From NCBI GenBank assembly GCA_964036045.1, contig OZ038378.1, positions 146,857,775 through 146,921,774 on the forward strand: a DNA stretch of 64,000 bases, read 5' to 3'. Source of the DNA: Eutreptiella sp. 'Long Island Sound 2002'. Lineage: Eukaryota > Euglenozoa > Euglenophyceae > Eutreptiales > Eutreptiaceae. The stretch's first letter is position 1, and every line of letters begins with the position of its first letter. Positions 1-10,099 of this stretch are shown here, one piece after another. The notes under the pieces were generated by a model, which worked only from the letters and a program-made list of their open reading frames with translations, was not told where the DNA came from and did not search any database. Made by a program: the position numbers and the translations under genes.

Positions 1-11
1 TCCGGGAAGCG

Positions 12-160
12 CTCATCCTGCGGCGCGCGCTTTGGGTCATTCTCGGGGACCAGGGATAGCGTACCCTTTGTGCACCGCACCTTTGAATGGGGGGTGGTCG
101 TCGCACCGTTTTGTCCGTTTTGAGTGTTGTGCCACGCCCTTGTGACCGACTCCTTTGTCC
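12..160 (-). repeat. Dispersed repeat family 1, copy A (inverted relative to copy B)
   Basis: This stretch reads as a diverged reverse complement of 52884-53045. Shared landmarks include TTTGGGTCATT, TGCACCG, TTTGAATGG, TTTGTCCGTTTTGAGTG and GCCACGCCCTTGTG, in the same order. The flanking sequence differs, so it is a dispersed repeat rather than a segmental duplication. It has no coding capacity. Confidence 0.7.
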
Positions 161-545
161 AAAATTGAGGGAAAGGTCCTCATTGCCCCACAGCTCAGTG
201 CCCTTCCCCCGCGGCGCGCCCGCGGTGCACCTGCGGCGCGCAGGACGCATTCCCAATCCGCCGCTGGTGATGTAGCCCCCCCCCCCCCTTCGGAGGTGAC
301 TGTCAGTCCCACCGCAAACCGCATCCCCCCGCCCCCCCCACGAGGGGGCCCTCCACGGCTCCTGAAACCCCCCCCTAACCGCCAGTAACTAGGTGCTCTG
401 GACACCTCCCTTCAGGCCCCCTCCCCTTCAAGCGCAGCCCTGGCAGCGGGGGGGTGAGGCTGAGGGGGATGGATGGATGGGTGCGTGGCGTGGGTATGCG
501 GGGGGGGGGGGGGTAGGAGGTGTGTGTGTAGTTGACAACCGCTGA

Positions 546-832
546 GCGGAGGTGTGTGGACAGCAGACACAGTCAAACGACCCCCGCAACAACCAGCACA
601 ACCCCCAATACGCCAATTATTGGGCGCCGCTGACGCGCAAACGGCACATCCCGCCACATTCAGCACAGCTCCGGCACACCAACGACTGGGCTCCGCGAAC
701 GCGGAAACGACACCAGCGGGAGCACCGGCCGCAGCGGCCGACAGAACGCAGCGACCCGACGCAACATGCGAAGGGACGAACGGGTGACTGTCCAGGGCCC
801 TGTAAAGGAACAACAACCGGACGGAATGTCAC
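546..832 (+). repeat. Dispersed repeat family 2, copy A (two-arm element)
   Basis: Nearly identical to 48750-49027 over its whole length. The left arm (to about 720, ending CACCAGCGGG) and right arm (from 721, AGCACCGGCCGCAGCGG, to GTCACAC) also occur at 32222-32606, where the left arm is inverted. No protein is encoded. It looks like a small non-autonomous mobile element. Confidence 0.75.
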
Positions 833-981
833 ACGGGGGGGAGGAGCCCCAGACACCCCCATACCTACATCCCACCCACCCCCCAGCGCTTGATGGTCGG
901 GACTGTGAGTGAGCAGCGCCGTAGTGTCTGTGTGCCCCGCGCCCGCCCCCCGTGCGCCGGCGACCGCCCTCTGCCGCGCAG

Positions 982-1189
982 TACACGCCGAAGCCGGGCC
1001 AGGGCGTGCGGTTCAGGGGCCCGGAGGAGGAGCCGGTGCTGCACGTTGTCCTCACGCCGTACCACTGCGACTTCCTGTTCCGGAGCGTTGACTTGTGGGT
1101 GGTCCGCGCCGAGGGCCTGCCCTGCGACAGCAGCGCCTACCCCTACGTCAAGCTCCTCTGCGGCGACCACCCGCCGCGCGAGACCACAG
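982..1189 (+). CDS. C2-domain gene exon 1 (first visible)
   Basis: The acceptor is CTGCCGCGCAG and the donor ACAG|GTCCGA, leaving phase 1. It encodes 69 residues with the first C2 strands: LHVVLTPYHCDFLF, VDLWVVRAEGLP and YPYVKLLCGD. It joins exon 2 in phase, giving ETTGTYCG. The upstream exon is not visible. Confidence 0.7.
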
Positions 1190-1243
1190 GTCCGACCTCC
1201 CGCCTCCGTCCCCCAGTCCCCTGTGCCCCCCCCCAAGATAGTA

Positions 1244-1312
1244 TGCACGAAGTCGCCCCCCCCTACCTCCCCCCCCTACCTACCCCCCCCCTACCCCCCC
1301 CCCTACCCCCCT
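1244..1312. repeat. C-rich tract of CCCCCCTACC units
   Basis: An imperfect run of C-blocks punctuated by TA. It ends in CTTCTCCGCAG, which resembles a 3' splice acceptor, directly before the LINE. A very similar tract lies immediately beyond the LINE at 9222-9310, and others occur at 15733 and 21901. Confidence 0.8.
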
Positions 1313-1969
1313 TCTCCGCAGGGAACCCATAACGCCTCAGGAGAGGCGATGTGTTTACACGGCATTATCACAAATTCCACAGGTACAGGACGACAACAGA
1401 CAGTGAAGAGAACCAGAGACGTGGTGCGCACAGGTGCGACAAGCAAGCGAACAAACAAGCAAGATACACAACAGCAAGAAAAGGAACACAAACACAGGCA
1501 AAAGGAAATAAGACCAGGCGCATGAACCTGGCACCTGATATGACAGCGCAAAGACCTGCCATAGTACGCAGGCATTAAGACCCGAGAGATGAAACGGGCA
1601 GGCATACCACAGGGCACACAACACACTCCAACACACACCGGCCCAGCGCAACAACACTGGTATGTTACTCAGGACGCACAAGCGGAAGCTGGCGATCCGG
1701 TAACAAGGCCAAGAGGCAGCGATTCGAACACCGCAATGGTGGAGTCGACGCGCATGAGCAGCCAAGCGGCAGCCCGCGAACGGCGTGATCATGGCCCGGA
1801 AAGCCGAAAAATTCAATGACAGACCGCAGATGCCATAGAGAGAATGAGAGACAATCATAATACACACAATAAACATATGGATACACACACAGAGGGGACA
1901 AGCACAAAGCACAGGGGGCAAGAAACAACAAGGGGCACCACGCAACCCCACACCCTCATACAGATCCAC

Positions 1970-3470
1970 ATGGCGTCGGTCCCAGGGTCCCCAGGACAGC
2001 TCGCCAAAGTCCTCACACTGAATACATTTGTCCAGTGGGGAGACACAGAAGTGCGCCAAGGAAAAGAGCTGATTCAATGGAAATCAGTGGACGATGAAGA
2101 AAGATGGGTGGACCTGGCGATTGCCATGCATGAAGGGGCGCTGCCAGCCAAACTATTGGCACTTTACACCATACCAAAGGAGGGACTCACGGACACAGCC
2201 AGGGCTGCCATGGCCCTACGGGACGAACAGGTATGTGTCCAATCCTACCACGCAGCGCTGGAGGCCATCACGGAAGAGCAAGTCACGGGGCTCCAAAGAA
2301 CAATGAAATGTGTAGGAGCGGACATGCAGACATTGGAAGGATTGGGAGATCACCACCAGCTGGCGGTAGCACAAGAAGTCCAAAGGATGGCCAAAGGAGA
2401 AGGAAGTAAAGTGATCGGCAACAAACACCTCCAAGTGGGAGGAGAACAAAGTACACACCAAGCATGGAAGAAGCACATAGCCAACGTGGCGCGCATGGCT
2501 GGATTTGTGGCAAAAAAGCCTGAGGCGGACAAGCCACCAAACAAGAAGCCAGCGGTGGAGCCCGAAGATGAAAGGGACATATACATCCAGCGACTTCTTG
2601 ATGAACAAGCAGAGCTGGTAACACAATTGGAAGAGCAAAAGAACAAGCGCCAGACAAGGGCATCGCCGAGCAAAGAGGAGCTGACAGCAAAGCTGAAGCA
2701 AGCAGAAAAGGCAGCGGCAAAAGCACATAAGGATCAACAAAAAGAAAGACTACGACAGCAGTTGGCGGCGATGGAGGAAGACAGCTCTGAATCTGAAGAT
2801 GAGACGGACCGCTTGATGAGACTGCTGCAGAGCAAAAAGGAAAAGCACAAGGCCAAGGACCAAGATCAAGCGGGCGATGTGGGGAAAAAGAAAGGGGGCG
2901 AAAAAGAGAAAGAAACGGATATGAGACGAATGATCCGCAACCTGAAGCGCAAACGAGAGCCGGATGAGGATGAAGAAGACAGCGAGGACAACAAATACGT
3001 GGACATCACGGAGGAACAGCAAGCGCTGAAGGTGATACAGATGACAGGAATACGCTGCAGCAACCCCAACCGAGTGGCACAATTCATCAATGAAAAGTTC
3101 AAATTCCACAACCTGGCGGACATGTGGCCGGCACTATGTGCTGTGGTGGATGGCAGAAGTGAAAGACCGCTGCTGCTGGCGGTGGATGCGGCCAGCTATG
3201 AGGCATACATGGGAGGAAGAACGATGAGGCAAGCAGCCCTCAAAGGAGTGGCCATGTCCATGAAAGTAGAAGAGTGCCGATGGGGTACAGTGACATGCCA
3301 CATAGCCAAGGATCAAGCCACACCGGTAACGAGAACAAGGCCAAGCAAAGGAGGAGACCCGGCGATCAACATCACGTCAGCAGGTCTCAGTGGGACCCTG
3401 GGCCGACTTGTTATCCTCACAATGGCGCCACACACACCCACAACACCGTTCATATCTATATGGGGGATGG
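1970..3470 (+). pseudogene. LINE ORF1 protein, N-terminal part (coiled-coil, highly charged)
   Basis: The open frame runs from upstream of an ATG at 1970 (MASVPGSPGQ), which I take as a likely start; the frame is open back to 1844. About residues 190-390 are dominated by K, E, Q, A and D, with helical stretches such as EELTAKLKQAEKAAAKAH and acidic blocks such as EDSSESEDETD and DEDEEDSED. It ends in a mixed region with CRWGTVTCH. ORF1 proteins of LINEs are usually nucleic-acid-binding, oligomerising proteins; this reading comes from position and composition, not from a recognised domain. Near 3.4 kb the protein-like signal moves to another frame, so the ORF is broken. Confidence 0.55.
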
Positions 3471-4280
3471 GGGAACAAGAACGCACGGGGGGCCAGTCAT
3501 GTTTGATATGCACATAGACGAGCACATGCTGAGACAGGCAGTGCAATATAAAGGGATGTGGGTACAGAAGGGTGGCACCAGGGCCTACACAGCGGAGGCA
3601 GCGAGTGCAGGCAACAAGCCAAAGCACACCATGCAAGTAGGGGGGAGCCGGCCACTGCACCCAGGGGTACTGGACACCCCGGGAATGTCCATGGCATGGG
3701 AGTATCGTCGCACCACGAGTGGGCGGCCACAAATGGGCCAAACCCTGAAACAACCACATGGACCAGTGGTGAACCCCCGCATGCACCCCTGGATGATCAC
3801 GGGCAATGAACGCACACAAGTGGCACACAGGGTGGCCATAACCACTCTGGGGCTGGAATGGCACATGAACCCAGATGGTGTCAGCAGGCACTGGAAGAGC
3901 ATCCAGCAACGAGGTCGGCCACAACACATAACACTCACAGCACAAACACACAGGGCGGAGACGGTGCACACAGTACAGTCAGGGGACATGGAGTTCGGGG
4001 GAGCCATGTTTCGCCTACAAATGTCCCACAATTGGTGGAGACACTATGGAGTGCAAAGATACACTGCACGGGGGATCATGGGAACGGCAGGGGAATGGGT
4101 GCTGCCAGCATATGATGTATTTGTACTACAGTGGACCATCCTGCGCAAAAGAGTGTGGCGCAGAAAAGATGGTGGTAAAGGAAGGAAATGTGCACAGGTG
4201 TGGGCGAGCATGAAAGGCAATGAGAGAGCCTTGTTTGAAGAGTGGGCCAGGGCCTGGGGCACAAAGGAGGAGGATATATC
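3471..4280 (+). pseudogene. LINE ORF1, C-terminal continuation (shifted frame)
   Basis: This continues the element in the next frame. It has Trp- and His-rich stretches (for example MSHNWWRHYGVQ and VFVLQWTILRKRVWRR) and ends at WARAWGTKEEDIS, where the inverted segment begins. I recognise no domain. It could be the end of ORF1 or the start of ORF2. Confidence 0.45.
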
Positions 4281-4530
4281 CACAATGGAACTGCGATGCA
4301 CAATAACACACAGCGATGGGCACACCATCTGCAGTGCATACCTCTCGTTTCTCCACCCCCCATATTTCCGCCACCGCCACAAGGGTGGCTCTGTTCCGTA
4401 GTGCCATTGTCTTTATCTCTTGCCATTTGCTTGCCGTCATGCTTTGCGCATTGACAAACATGCCTGTTATGGTTACCTTCCCTCCCCGCCCTTGTGACAG
4501 GATCTTAGGCATCCCACTCCATATGGATGT
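4281..4530 (-). pseudogene. Inverted segment carrying the N-terminal part of the LINE endonuclease
   Basis: On the minus strand this stretch reads ITGMFVNAQSM, then KWQEIKTMALRN and LVAVAEIWG. This matches the first strands of AP-type endonucleases of LINEs, where the Asn of an N-x-x-S motif and the Glu of an E-x-W motif are active-site residues. The rest of the endonuclease is on the plus strand immediately downstream, so about 250 bp has been flipped within the element. Breakpoints are estimated from where the protein signal changes strand. Confidence 0.65.
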
Positions 4531-5280
4531 CGTATAGTGCATCTGGGGCAGTTGTGTTGTTCATGGGGTACAAGAGGCGAATATCCAAGCACATGGGGAT
4601 CGGGAAGGGGATTGGGGTGTGGATGCATACAGATAGGGTCACGCACATGGAGAAAGTGCATGACGACAGATGGGCCATGGCTGTGTTGGCACGAATGGCA
4701 CACCACACCATACTGCTCATAGTAGTGCACATGCCACAACGCAACGCACCAGGTGACTACACCAAGTGCCTGCAAACACTCACGGCAGTGTACGCATTGC
4801 ATGCATATGCGCAGTGTATCACATGTGGTGATTGGAACAGATATGTCCCCACACACACACCCACAGCACAGTGGATGCAAGACAGAAGAATGTACGCGCA
4901 CACCACAGGACATGAGGCGAGAGACCATAAAGACTAGGTGATCACGTCCCAGGCCATGGAGCCGGATGTGGTGCACTACAGTGAGGGAGTGGCGGACCAT
5001 CCGCTGGTGCAGTTTAAGGTGAGGGTGGGGAGGGGGTGGGACAGTGACACCGCACCGGTGGGACACAAGCCCACGGGAGTCAATGCGTGGGGACCGGGAG
5101 ACAGACAGAGTTGGGGCACGGTGATGGAGTGTATCAGTGGGGCAGGACTCACTGTGCAGCAATGGATGGCCATGTACCGGGAGGTAGTGGCAGCAGTGGA
5201 TGAACTACGGGTGCAAAGGCAAGCAGAACAATCCATCCGAGAGGCCATGCAACAGGAGAGTCAGGGGGGGGAGGGGGGAC
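4531..5280 (+). pseudogene. LINE endonuclease, central and C-terminal part
   Basis: The plus-strand frame opens with SASGAVVLFMGYKRR and carries CGDWNRYV near 4824-4847, the GDxN motif of the AP-endonuclease fold. It then has ADHPLVQF near 4991-5014, the SDH-type catalytic His motif with Ala for Ser. An in-frame TAG at 4935-4937 splits the two motifs, and a G-run near 5265-5280 shifts the frame. The missing first strands lie inverted just upstream. Confidence 0.65.
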
Positions 5281-5546
5281 GGGGAATTGGGTGGACGTGC
5301 CGGAGGTGCTCACCATGCTCCATGATAAGGTATGGCTGGCGAAAATGCAAGAACGCCATGTCCTGGAACAGATACAGCAAACGGGGGCCACCACCAAAAT
5401 CCTGAGGATCAAGAAAGCAAGCAAACTGGTCCAGCTTACCAAGGTATGGGACACCACGACACACACAGTGGCCACGGGAGAGAAAGTGAAGGAGGTGGTG
5501 GCGAAAGAGGCACAGAGAAAAAACACTCTGCCAACAGCCAGCCCAA
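5281..5546 (+). pseudogene. LINE linker between endonuclease and reverse transcriptase (frameshifted)
   Basis: A third frame carries a basic, helical stretch (HDKVWLAKMQERHVLEQIQQ, KVKEVVAKEAQRK) that sits where LINE polyproteins have the linker before the RT fingers. It joins neither neighbour in frame. I see no motif in it. Confidence 0.4.
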
Positions 5547-8500
5547 GTGTGGAATGGGTCAGCAGGGCACACACCAACGGGAGAAGACAGGGGATGCTAT
5601 GACAAAGTGACCAGAGTAGAGAGGGCCAGGGTGACAGAAGAGTCAGCAGGTGAGGTGAGACACACGATGGGGTACCCCATGCAGTATGGTGAGGGCAGGG
5701 AGCTGGCAAGGGCGCAACGCAACCTAACGGTAGCGGCGGATGGAGTGGCGGCAGGGCTGTCCATCCACGCAGAGCTGGCATACCAGCACATGCAGGCGAG
5801 GGTTCTGCTAACCCCCATTGACAAACTGCCAGCAGAATGCACCAGATTTTTGCACCTGCCTTTTGAAAAACAGCCAGGTATCGTTTTAAACAAACACACA
5901 CGACCCATCATGCTGGGATCGGCAATACCCAGGCAGGGGCAGAAGCTGCTCCTCATGAGGAGCCAGCGGTACAACACCCCGGAGGACCTGCACATGTTGC
6001 AGCATGCAATCTTAAAGGGCCTGAACTGCCAGCACTTGCGGCGGCTAACCTACACCAGCATCTTCACACAGCTAAGGGATACAGGGGAAATCCTCCTAAT
6101 GTTCCTGGACCTCAGCAATGGGTATGGGCAGACAGACAGGGAACTGGTGACCAAACAGGTGGCGCAAGGGGGGAATCTGCAATGGGCATGGAGGCAACAG
6201 AGCCAACTGTATGCACGCATCACAGCCTACGTGGTGACGGCCATGGGCCTTTCCATGGCATACTCAGTGACGGGGGGACTGGTACAGGGTGGGGGCATGG
6301 ACCCCTATTTTTATATCTGGAATTCTCTGTTTCTGGCAGGACCAGGGATCGGGGAGGGGGGGATCTCACTGAGACTGTGGGAGTCCATGGCACGCCTACA
6401 CATACAGTGTGTGGTGGATGATACCACACTACAACACAGCGTGAACAGAACCATAGCAGTGCTCAAAGCCATGAATGCGGCGTGCAACCCCGACAAGTTT
6501 GGCCTCATCCATTATGCATACCGCAACCACAAAATCACACCACGGGCCTCCACCATCCAAGTGGAAGGAACCACGGTACACGCGGCCAAGCGTACCAAGT
6601 ACATCAAATTCCTGGGGGGCAATGCAAATGTGCTCACGGCAGCGGGGGAAGACATCCAGGGAATAAGGAAACATGCACGCCACATCACAGCACAGACATG
6701 CAGGCATGTACCCTCGCTGGCCATATTGAAGGCCCTAGTGGCCGGATGCATACTGGCCAGATGGCTATACAAGCGCAGTGTGGGGTGGCCGCAGCATGTC
6801 AATGGGAGGGGGCATGCAGGGGAAACCAGGACAGTACTGGGCATCATGTGCAACACCATGCGGCGAACACTATACCTACCCCTGAAAACCCCCAAGCATT
6901 TTTTTGTGCATGCAAAAGGCTTGGCGGTGACACCACCACTGCAAGCATTTTGGGAAAACAATCTGATGGACATGTACAAAACAGCGAATGCCAAACACCA
7001 ATGGGTCAGGGAAACCACCCAAATGGCAATCATCCGGCCGTGGGGAGGAATGGGAACGCTACGGGGGGTGGATACAGACTATGACAAGCTATACCGATGG
7101 TGCACGGAGCACCAATGGAAACCGGTGATACACCATGAGGGAGCACAGTGTGACACATGGGAATGTCATGCAAGCGTGAAAAGCATACCACACAGAGTAC
7201 TAGTAGTAGTGGGGGATGTGAGTGGCAAACAAGGAGAGACGATATGGGGCCTGGGGGCAGTGGCCAGTGACCTGCATGGCACCATAGTGTGGGAAGGGCA
7301 AGCATGGATGGATCTCATGCATGGCAGCACATATGTACTGGAAGCCACTGCAGTGGTGGAGGCATGCAGGGCGATACACAGGGCGACGAGCACCAGAGGG
7401 GAGAGCGTCGACCTGGTGCTGGCCTTTTGTGACAACAAAGGGGCGGCAACAGCCCTGGCACACCACACACTCACACACAGGGGGGGCAACCTCATGGATC
7501 GCACAGTGTGTGACTTCTACGACTTAGCACAGAGCATGCCACTCAGAATGGGATGGTGCCCAGCACAGCACGACACACAGTTACAAGGCGTGCTGGCCAT
7601 GGCCAATAAGGCAGCGGACACCAAGGCCAAACGAGCACAAAGACACAGGGAGGGCAGCCACTGGACCATGCCGCAGGCATGGGTGGCAGGGCACACATTC
7701 GCATGGTACCACAAAGGGCGTAGGGTGATGGGCATAAAGCGCATGGTCAGGGACAGCATGGTGCAGGCAGGAGACTCAGTGCCGTCCGAACAGGGGTACA
7801 CACCAATGGAGCATGTGCAGGAGAGAAGAGAGGATGCCAGCCTACGACACCAGTGGGCTCGGTGTACATTTCGCCATCCCAGAGACCAGGCGAGTGCCCT
7901 GTTAGCGGCATTTTTTGAAAACACCAGGGACATGTACATAGACACGGAAGGACACGGAGAATGTGAAGCGTGTAAGGGAACATATGCATGCAGAGTGACA
8001 CATGCACACCAGAGATGCCCCAACCTGTGGCACAGTGTCGTACAGGGCATGGGGGCTATTGCGCGAGTGTGCAGAGAACACACCAAGCGGGGGGTACAAA
8101 TACGCCAGGTGTGGGGGGGGGTACAACTCACGGGACAGGGCACCACAGTGCTACTACTATGGGTACCGCCTAAACACAGCTGGTGGTATGAGCAAAGCAT
8201 GCACACAGAGGGTATCACCCTGTGGCCCATGTACACAGCGTCGGTACCCAGCACGGATGTGGTGGCAGCGATGCAAGTGCTCAGTGTGGAGCCCGCACGC
8301 CACCTATGTTTACGCATCATGCACACGCAAGGCATGTATATATGGCATACAGCGACTGCAGACACAGAGCTGTGGAGAGAGTATTGGGCCCTGCCTGCAG
8401 GGCAACACTACGCGGCTATGATGCATACAGATGACAGGTGCAGGTACCAGGAAGGGGAGGGGCAAGAGACCACCATCCCAGCACCACTGCTATGGGCATT

Positions 8501-8870
8501 GCTCGCAGCAGTATGGGGAACAAAAGTGCGGCTGGCAGCAAAGGGGGTACAGAACATGCGGCTGTGCAGCATCCAACATGCAGCGTGGGGTTCCCACAAA
8601 GTGATAGGAAGCCTACCCCTAGGGGGCTTACAAAGGGTAACGGCGCCACCCTTTGGAATGGGCCTGTGCTACATAGCAGTCACCAAGGGAGGAGTGACAC
8701 CGCAGCAGAAGCAGTGGTATGAGAGGGCAGAAGCCCAATGCAGGGTGATGCAACGAGTAGTATGGGAGGGACACGGTGCATACATGGTCATGTGCCTAAC
8801 CGGGGGGGCCCAGGCGACAGAATGGGCCCATGCAGTGCAACAAGCGATTGACCGTGTGCAGATGACCTAA
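5547..8870 (+). pseudogene. LINE reverse transcriptase - RNase H polyprotein (long open fragment)
   Basis: An uninterrupted frame of 1,107 codons remains, although the polyprotein upstream is broken. The reverse transcriptase shows FLDLSNGYG (motif A, Asp about 188), GLVQGGGMDP (about 244-253), CVVDDTT (motif C, catalytic Asp pair 291-292, with VVDD for the usual YADD) and IKFLGG (motif E). An RNase H domain follows with the D-E-D-D set: GDVSG Asp about 557, YVLEA Glu about 599, FCDNKGA Asp about 629 and ANKAADTK Asp about 691. A Cys/His cluster (CEACKGTYAC then HAHQRC) begins near residue 806 and may be a zinc knuckle. The protein would copy element RNA at the target site. The first codons are probably not a real start. 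It ends at TAA. Confidence 0.8.
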
Positions 8871-9221
8871 CCTCACTGTCCTGCAGGTGGCAAGGGAGGA
8901 GCCAAACGACACCTCCAGTATCTGCAAGCAAGAATGTGGGGCCCCACACCATGGGGCAACCAGGGAAAAGGGAAGGGTAAAGGGTGGCAATGGTGAAAGC
9001 AATGGTGAAAGCAGCGCACATGCACAGACAATAAGCCCGTACGTGGATGCATGGAAGAATGAATGAATGCGACCGCTCAGTGCGTGCTCCAGTGCGTGTG
9101 CCGGGTAAGGGATGAGGAGGGAATGCAGTGATAAGCCGAGGAACCACAGCAAAAGCAACGGGCCCTGGGCAGACGGTGTAGCGCACCGGAACAAGCGCAG
9201 TGCATCCATCCATCCATCCAT
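8871..9221. other. LINE 3' region and junction
   Basis: Non-coding. It includes a short repeated AATGGTGAAAGC (8989-9013), a GAAT repeat near 9057-9067 and a CATC repeat at about 9204-9222 next to the C-rich tract. The LINE 3' end is somewhere here. Confidence 0.45.
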
Positions 9222-9310
9222 CCCCCCCTACCCCCCCCCTACCCCCCCCAACCCCCCCCCCTACCCCCCCCCCCCTACCTCCCCCCCCCCTACCTCCCCC
9301 CCCTACCTTC
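9222..9310. repeat. C-rich tract of CCCCCCTACC units (downstream of LINE)
   Basis: Same composition and punctuation as 1244-1312: runs of 6-12 C separated by TA or TACC. The two tracts bracket the LINE. Confidence 0.8.
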
Positions 9311-9689
9311 CCCGCGGTGGTTCCCCAGCGTATCGGCGCGCTGGGTTTTGCCACAGGTGGACTGCTCACCCACCTCGGAACGCCCCCCGTTCCCACAAAA
9401 CAGCTCCGCAACCCCCCCCCCCCCCCCGCAGCACAACCAAGAACCACCGGGGGCGTGAGTCGGGACCCATCCCCGTGCGCCCCGGGCCATGAACTGACAT
9501 GGCCCCGTTAAAAACAGCCTCCGTTGGCCAGTTGAGCGCCCCCCCCCTACCCCCTGGCCTGGCCGACGCCCTGGCCCAGCGTCGGCTCCGGTGGCGTTCA
9601 CCAGGTCAGCAGTCACCTCCCCACCAGGGGGAGTCCGCGCGTGAGTTCCCGCCGGCTCCCCGACCTGATCCACGCCCCACTGGGGCGCC

Positions 9690-10060
9690 CGGCCAACAAC
9701 CTGTGGTGAGGCCACCCCCCCCCCCCCCCCTGCCCAGCTGCCAACAACCTGCTGGTGAGGCGCTGACGGCGTGCAGGGGATGCCAAGAACCTGTGGTGAG
9801 GCATCCCCCCCCTCCCGCCCTGCAGCACGCCACCACCGTGCGGGGGGCGGTCAACGTGCGTGGGATGCCAAGAACCTGTGGTGAGGCATCCCCCCCCCAG
9901 GGAGGGCTGGTGTGGGGTGCCTGCAGCCTGTGGCTGAGCGCCCCCCGACCCACTGCCCTGCACCCAGCGCCCCTGTGCCCTTGGCCCTGTGCCCAGTGCC
10001 AGTGCCTGGTGAGGCGCTATGAGTGCAGCGGGGATGCCAAAAGCCTGTGGTGAGGCGTAC
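9690..10060 (+). repeat. Irregular repeats around a CCTGTGGTGAGGC core
   Basis: The core CCTGTGGTGAGGC, usually preceded by GATGCCAAGAA or GCCAACAA, recurs about five times with spacing of 50-120 bp and C-runs between. There is no stable reading frame. It leads into the large minisatellite. Confidence 0.6.
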
Positions 10061-10099
10061 CCCTGCTCCTGCTACCCCCTCCCACTCTGCCCCCCTTGC

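Larger units (their letters stand above)
1..981. other. Upstream intron or 5' flank of the C2-domain gene
   Basis: I find no exon I can defend here. It holds two dispersed repeats (annotated separately), several C-runs, a short GGAT microsatellite near 468-482, and at its 3' end a pyrimidine-bearing acceptor ending in CGCGCAG that opens the first visible exon. The first exon or exons of the gene, with its start codon, probably lie left of the window. Confidence 0.5.
1320..9075 (+). mobile_element. Degenerate non-LTR retrotransposon (LINE) with APE endonuclease, RT and RNase H
   Basis: The order of parts is a charged ORF1 with coiled-coil potential, an AP-type endonuclease, a reverse transcriptase and an RNase H. 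That is the layout of LINEs that carry a C-terminal RNase H. There are no long terminal repeats. The copy is dead: it has a frame change near 3.4 kb, an internal inversion at about 4281-4530, an in-frame TAG at 4935-4937, a frame change in a G-run near 5265-5280 and another near 5.5-5.6 kb. The 3' end is uncertain; a short GAAT repeat near 9057-9067 may be a tail. It lies in sense orientation within intron 1 and is flanked on both sides by CCCCCCTACC tracts. Both boundaries are estimates. Confidence 0.8.

Noticed and set aside
1310-1345. Acceptor-like CTTCTCCGCAG as the start of a host exon
   Set aside because: The following sequence is continuous with the LINE and has no frame that joins exon 1 or exon 2. 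The true exon 2 at 24684 fits phase and domain.
1355-2077. Minus-strand open frame over the 5' part of the LINE
   Set aside because: It is the shadow of A-rich sense-strand LINE sequence, rich in Cys, Leu and Phe without any motif.
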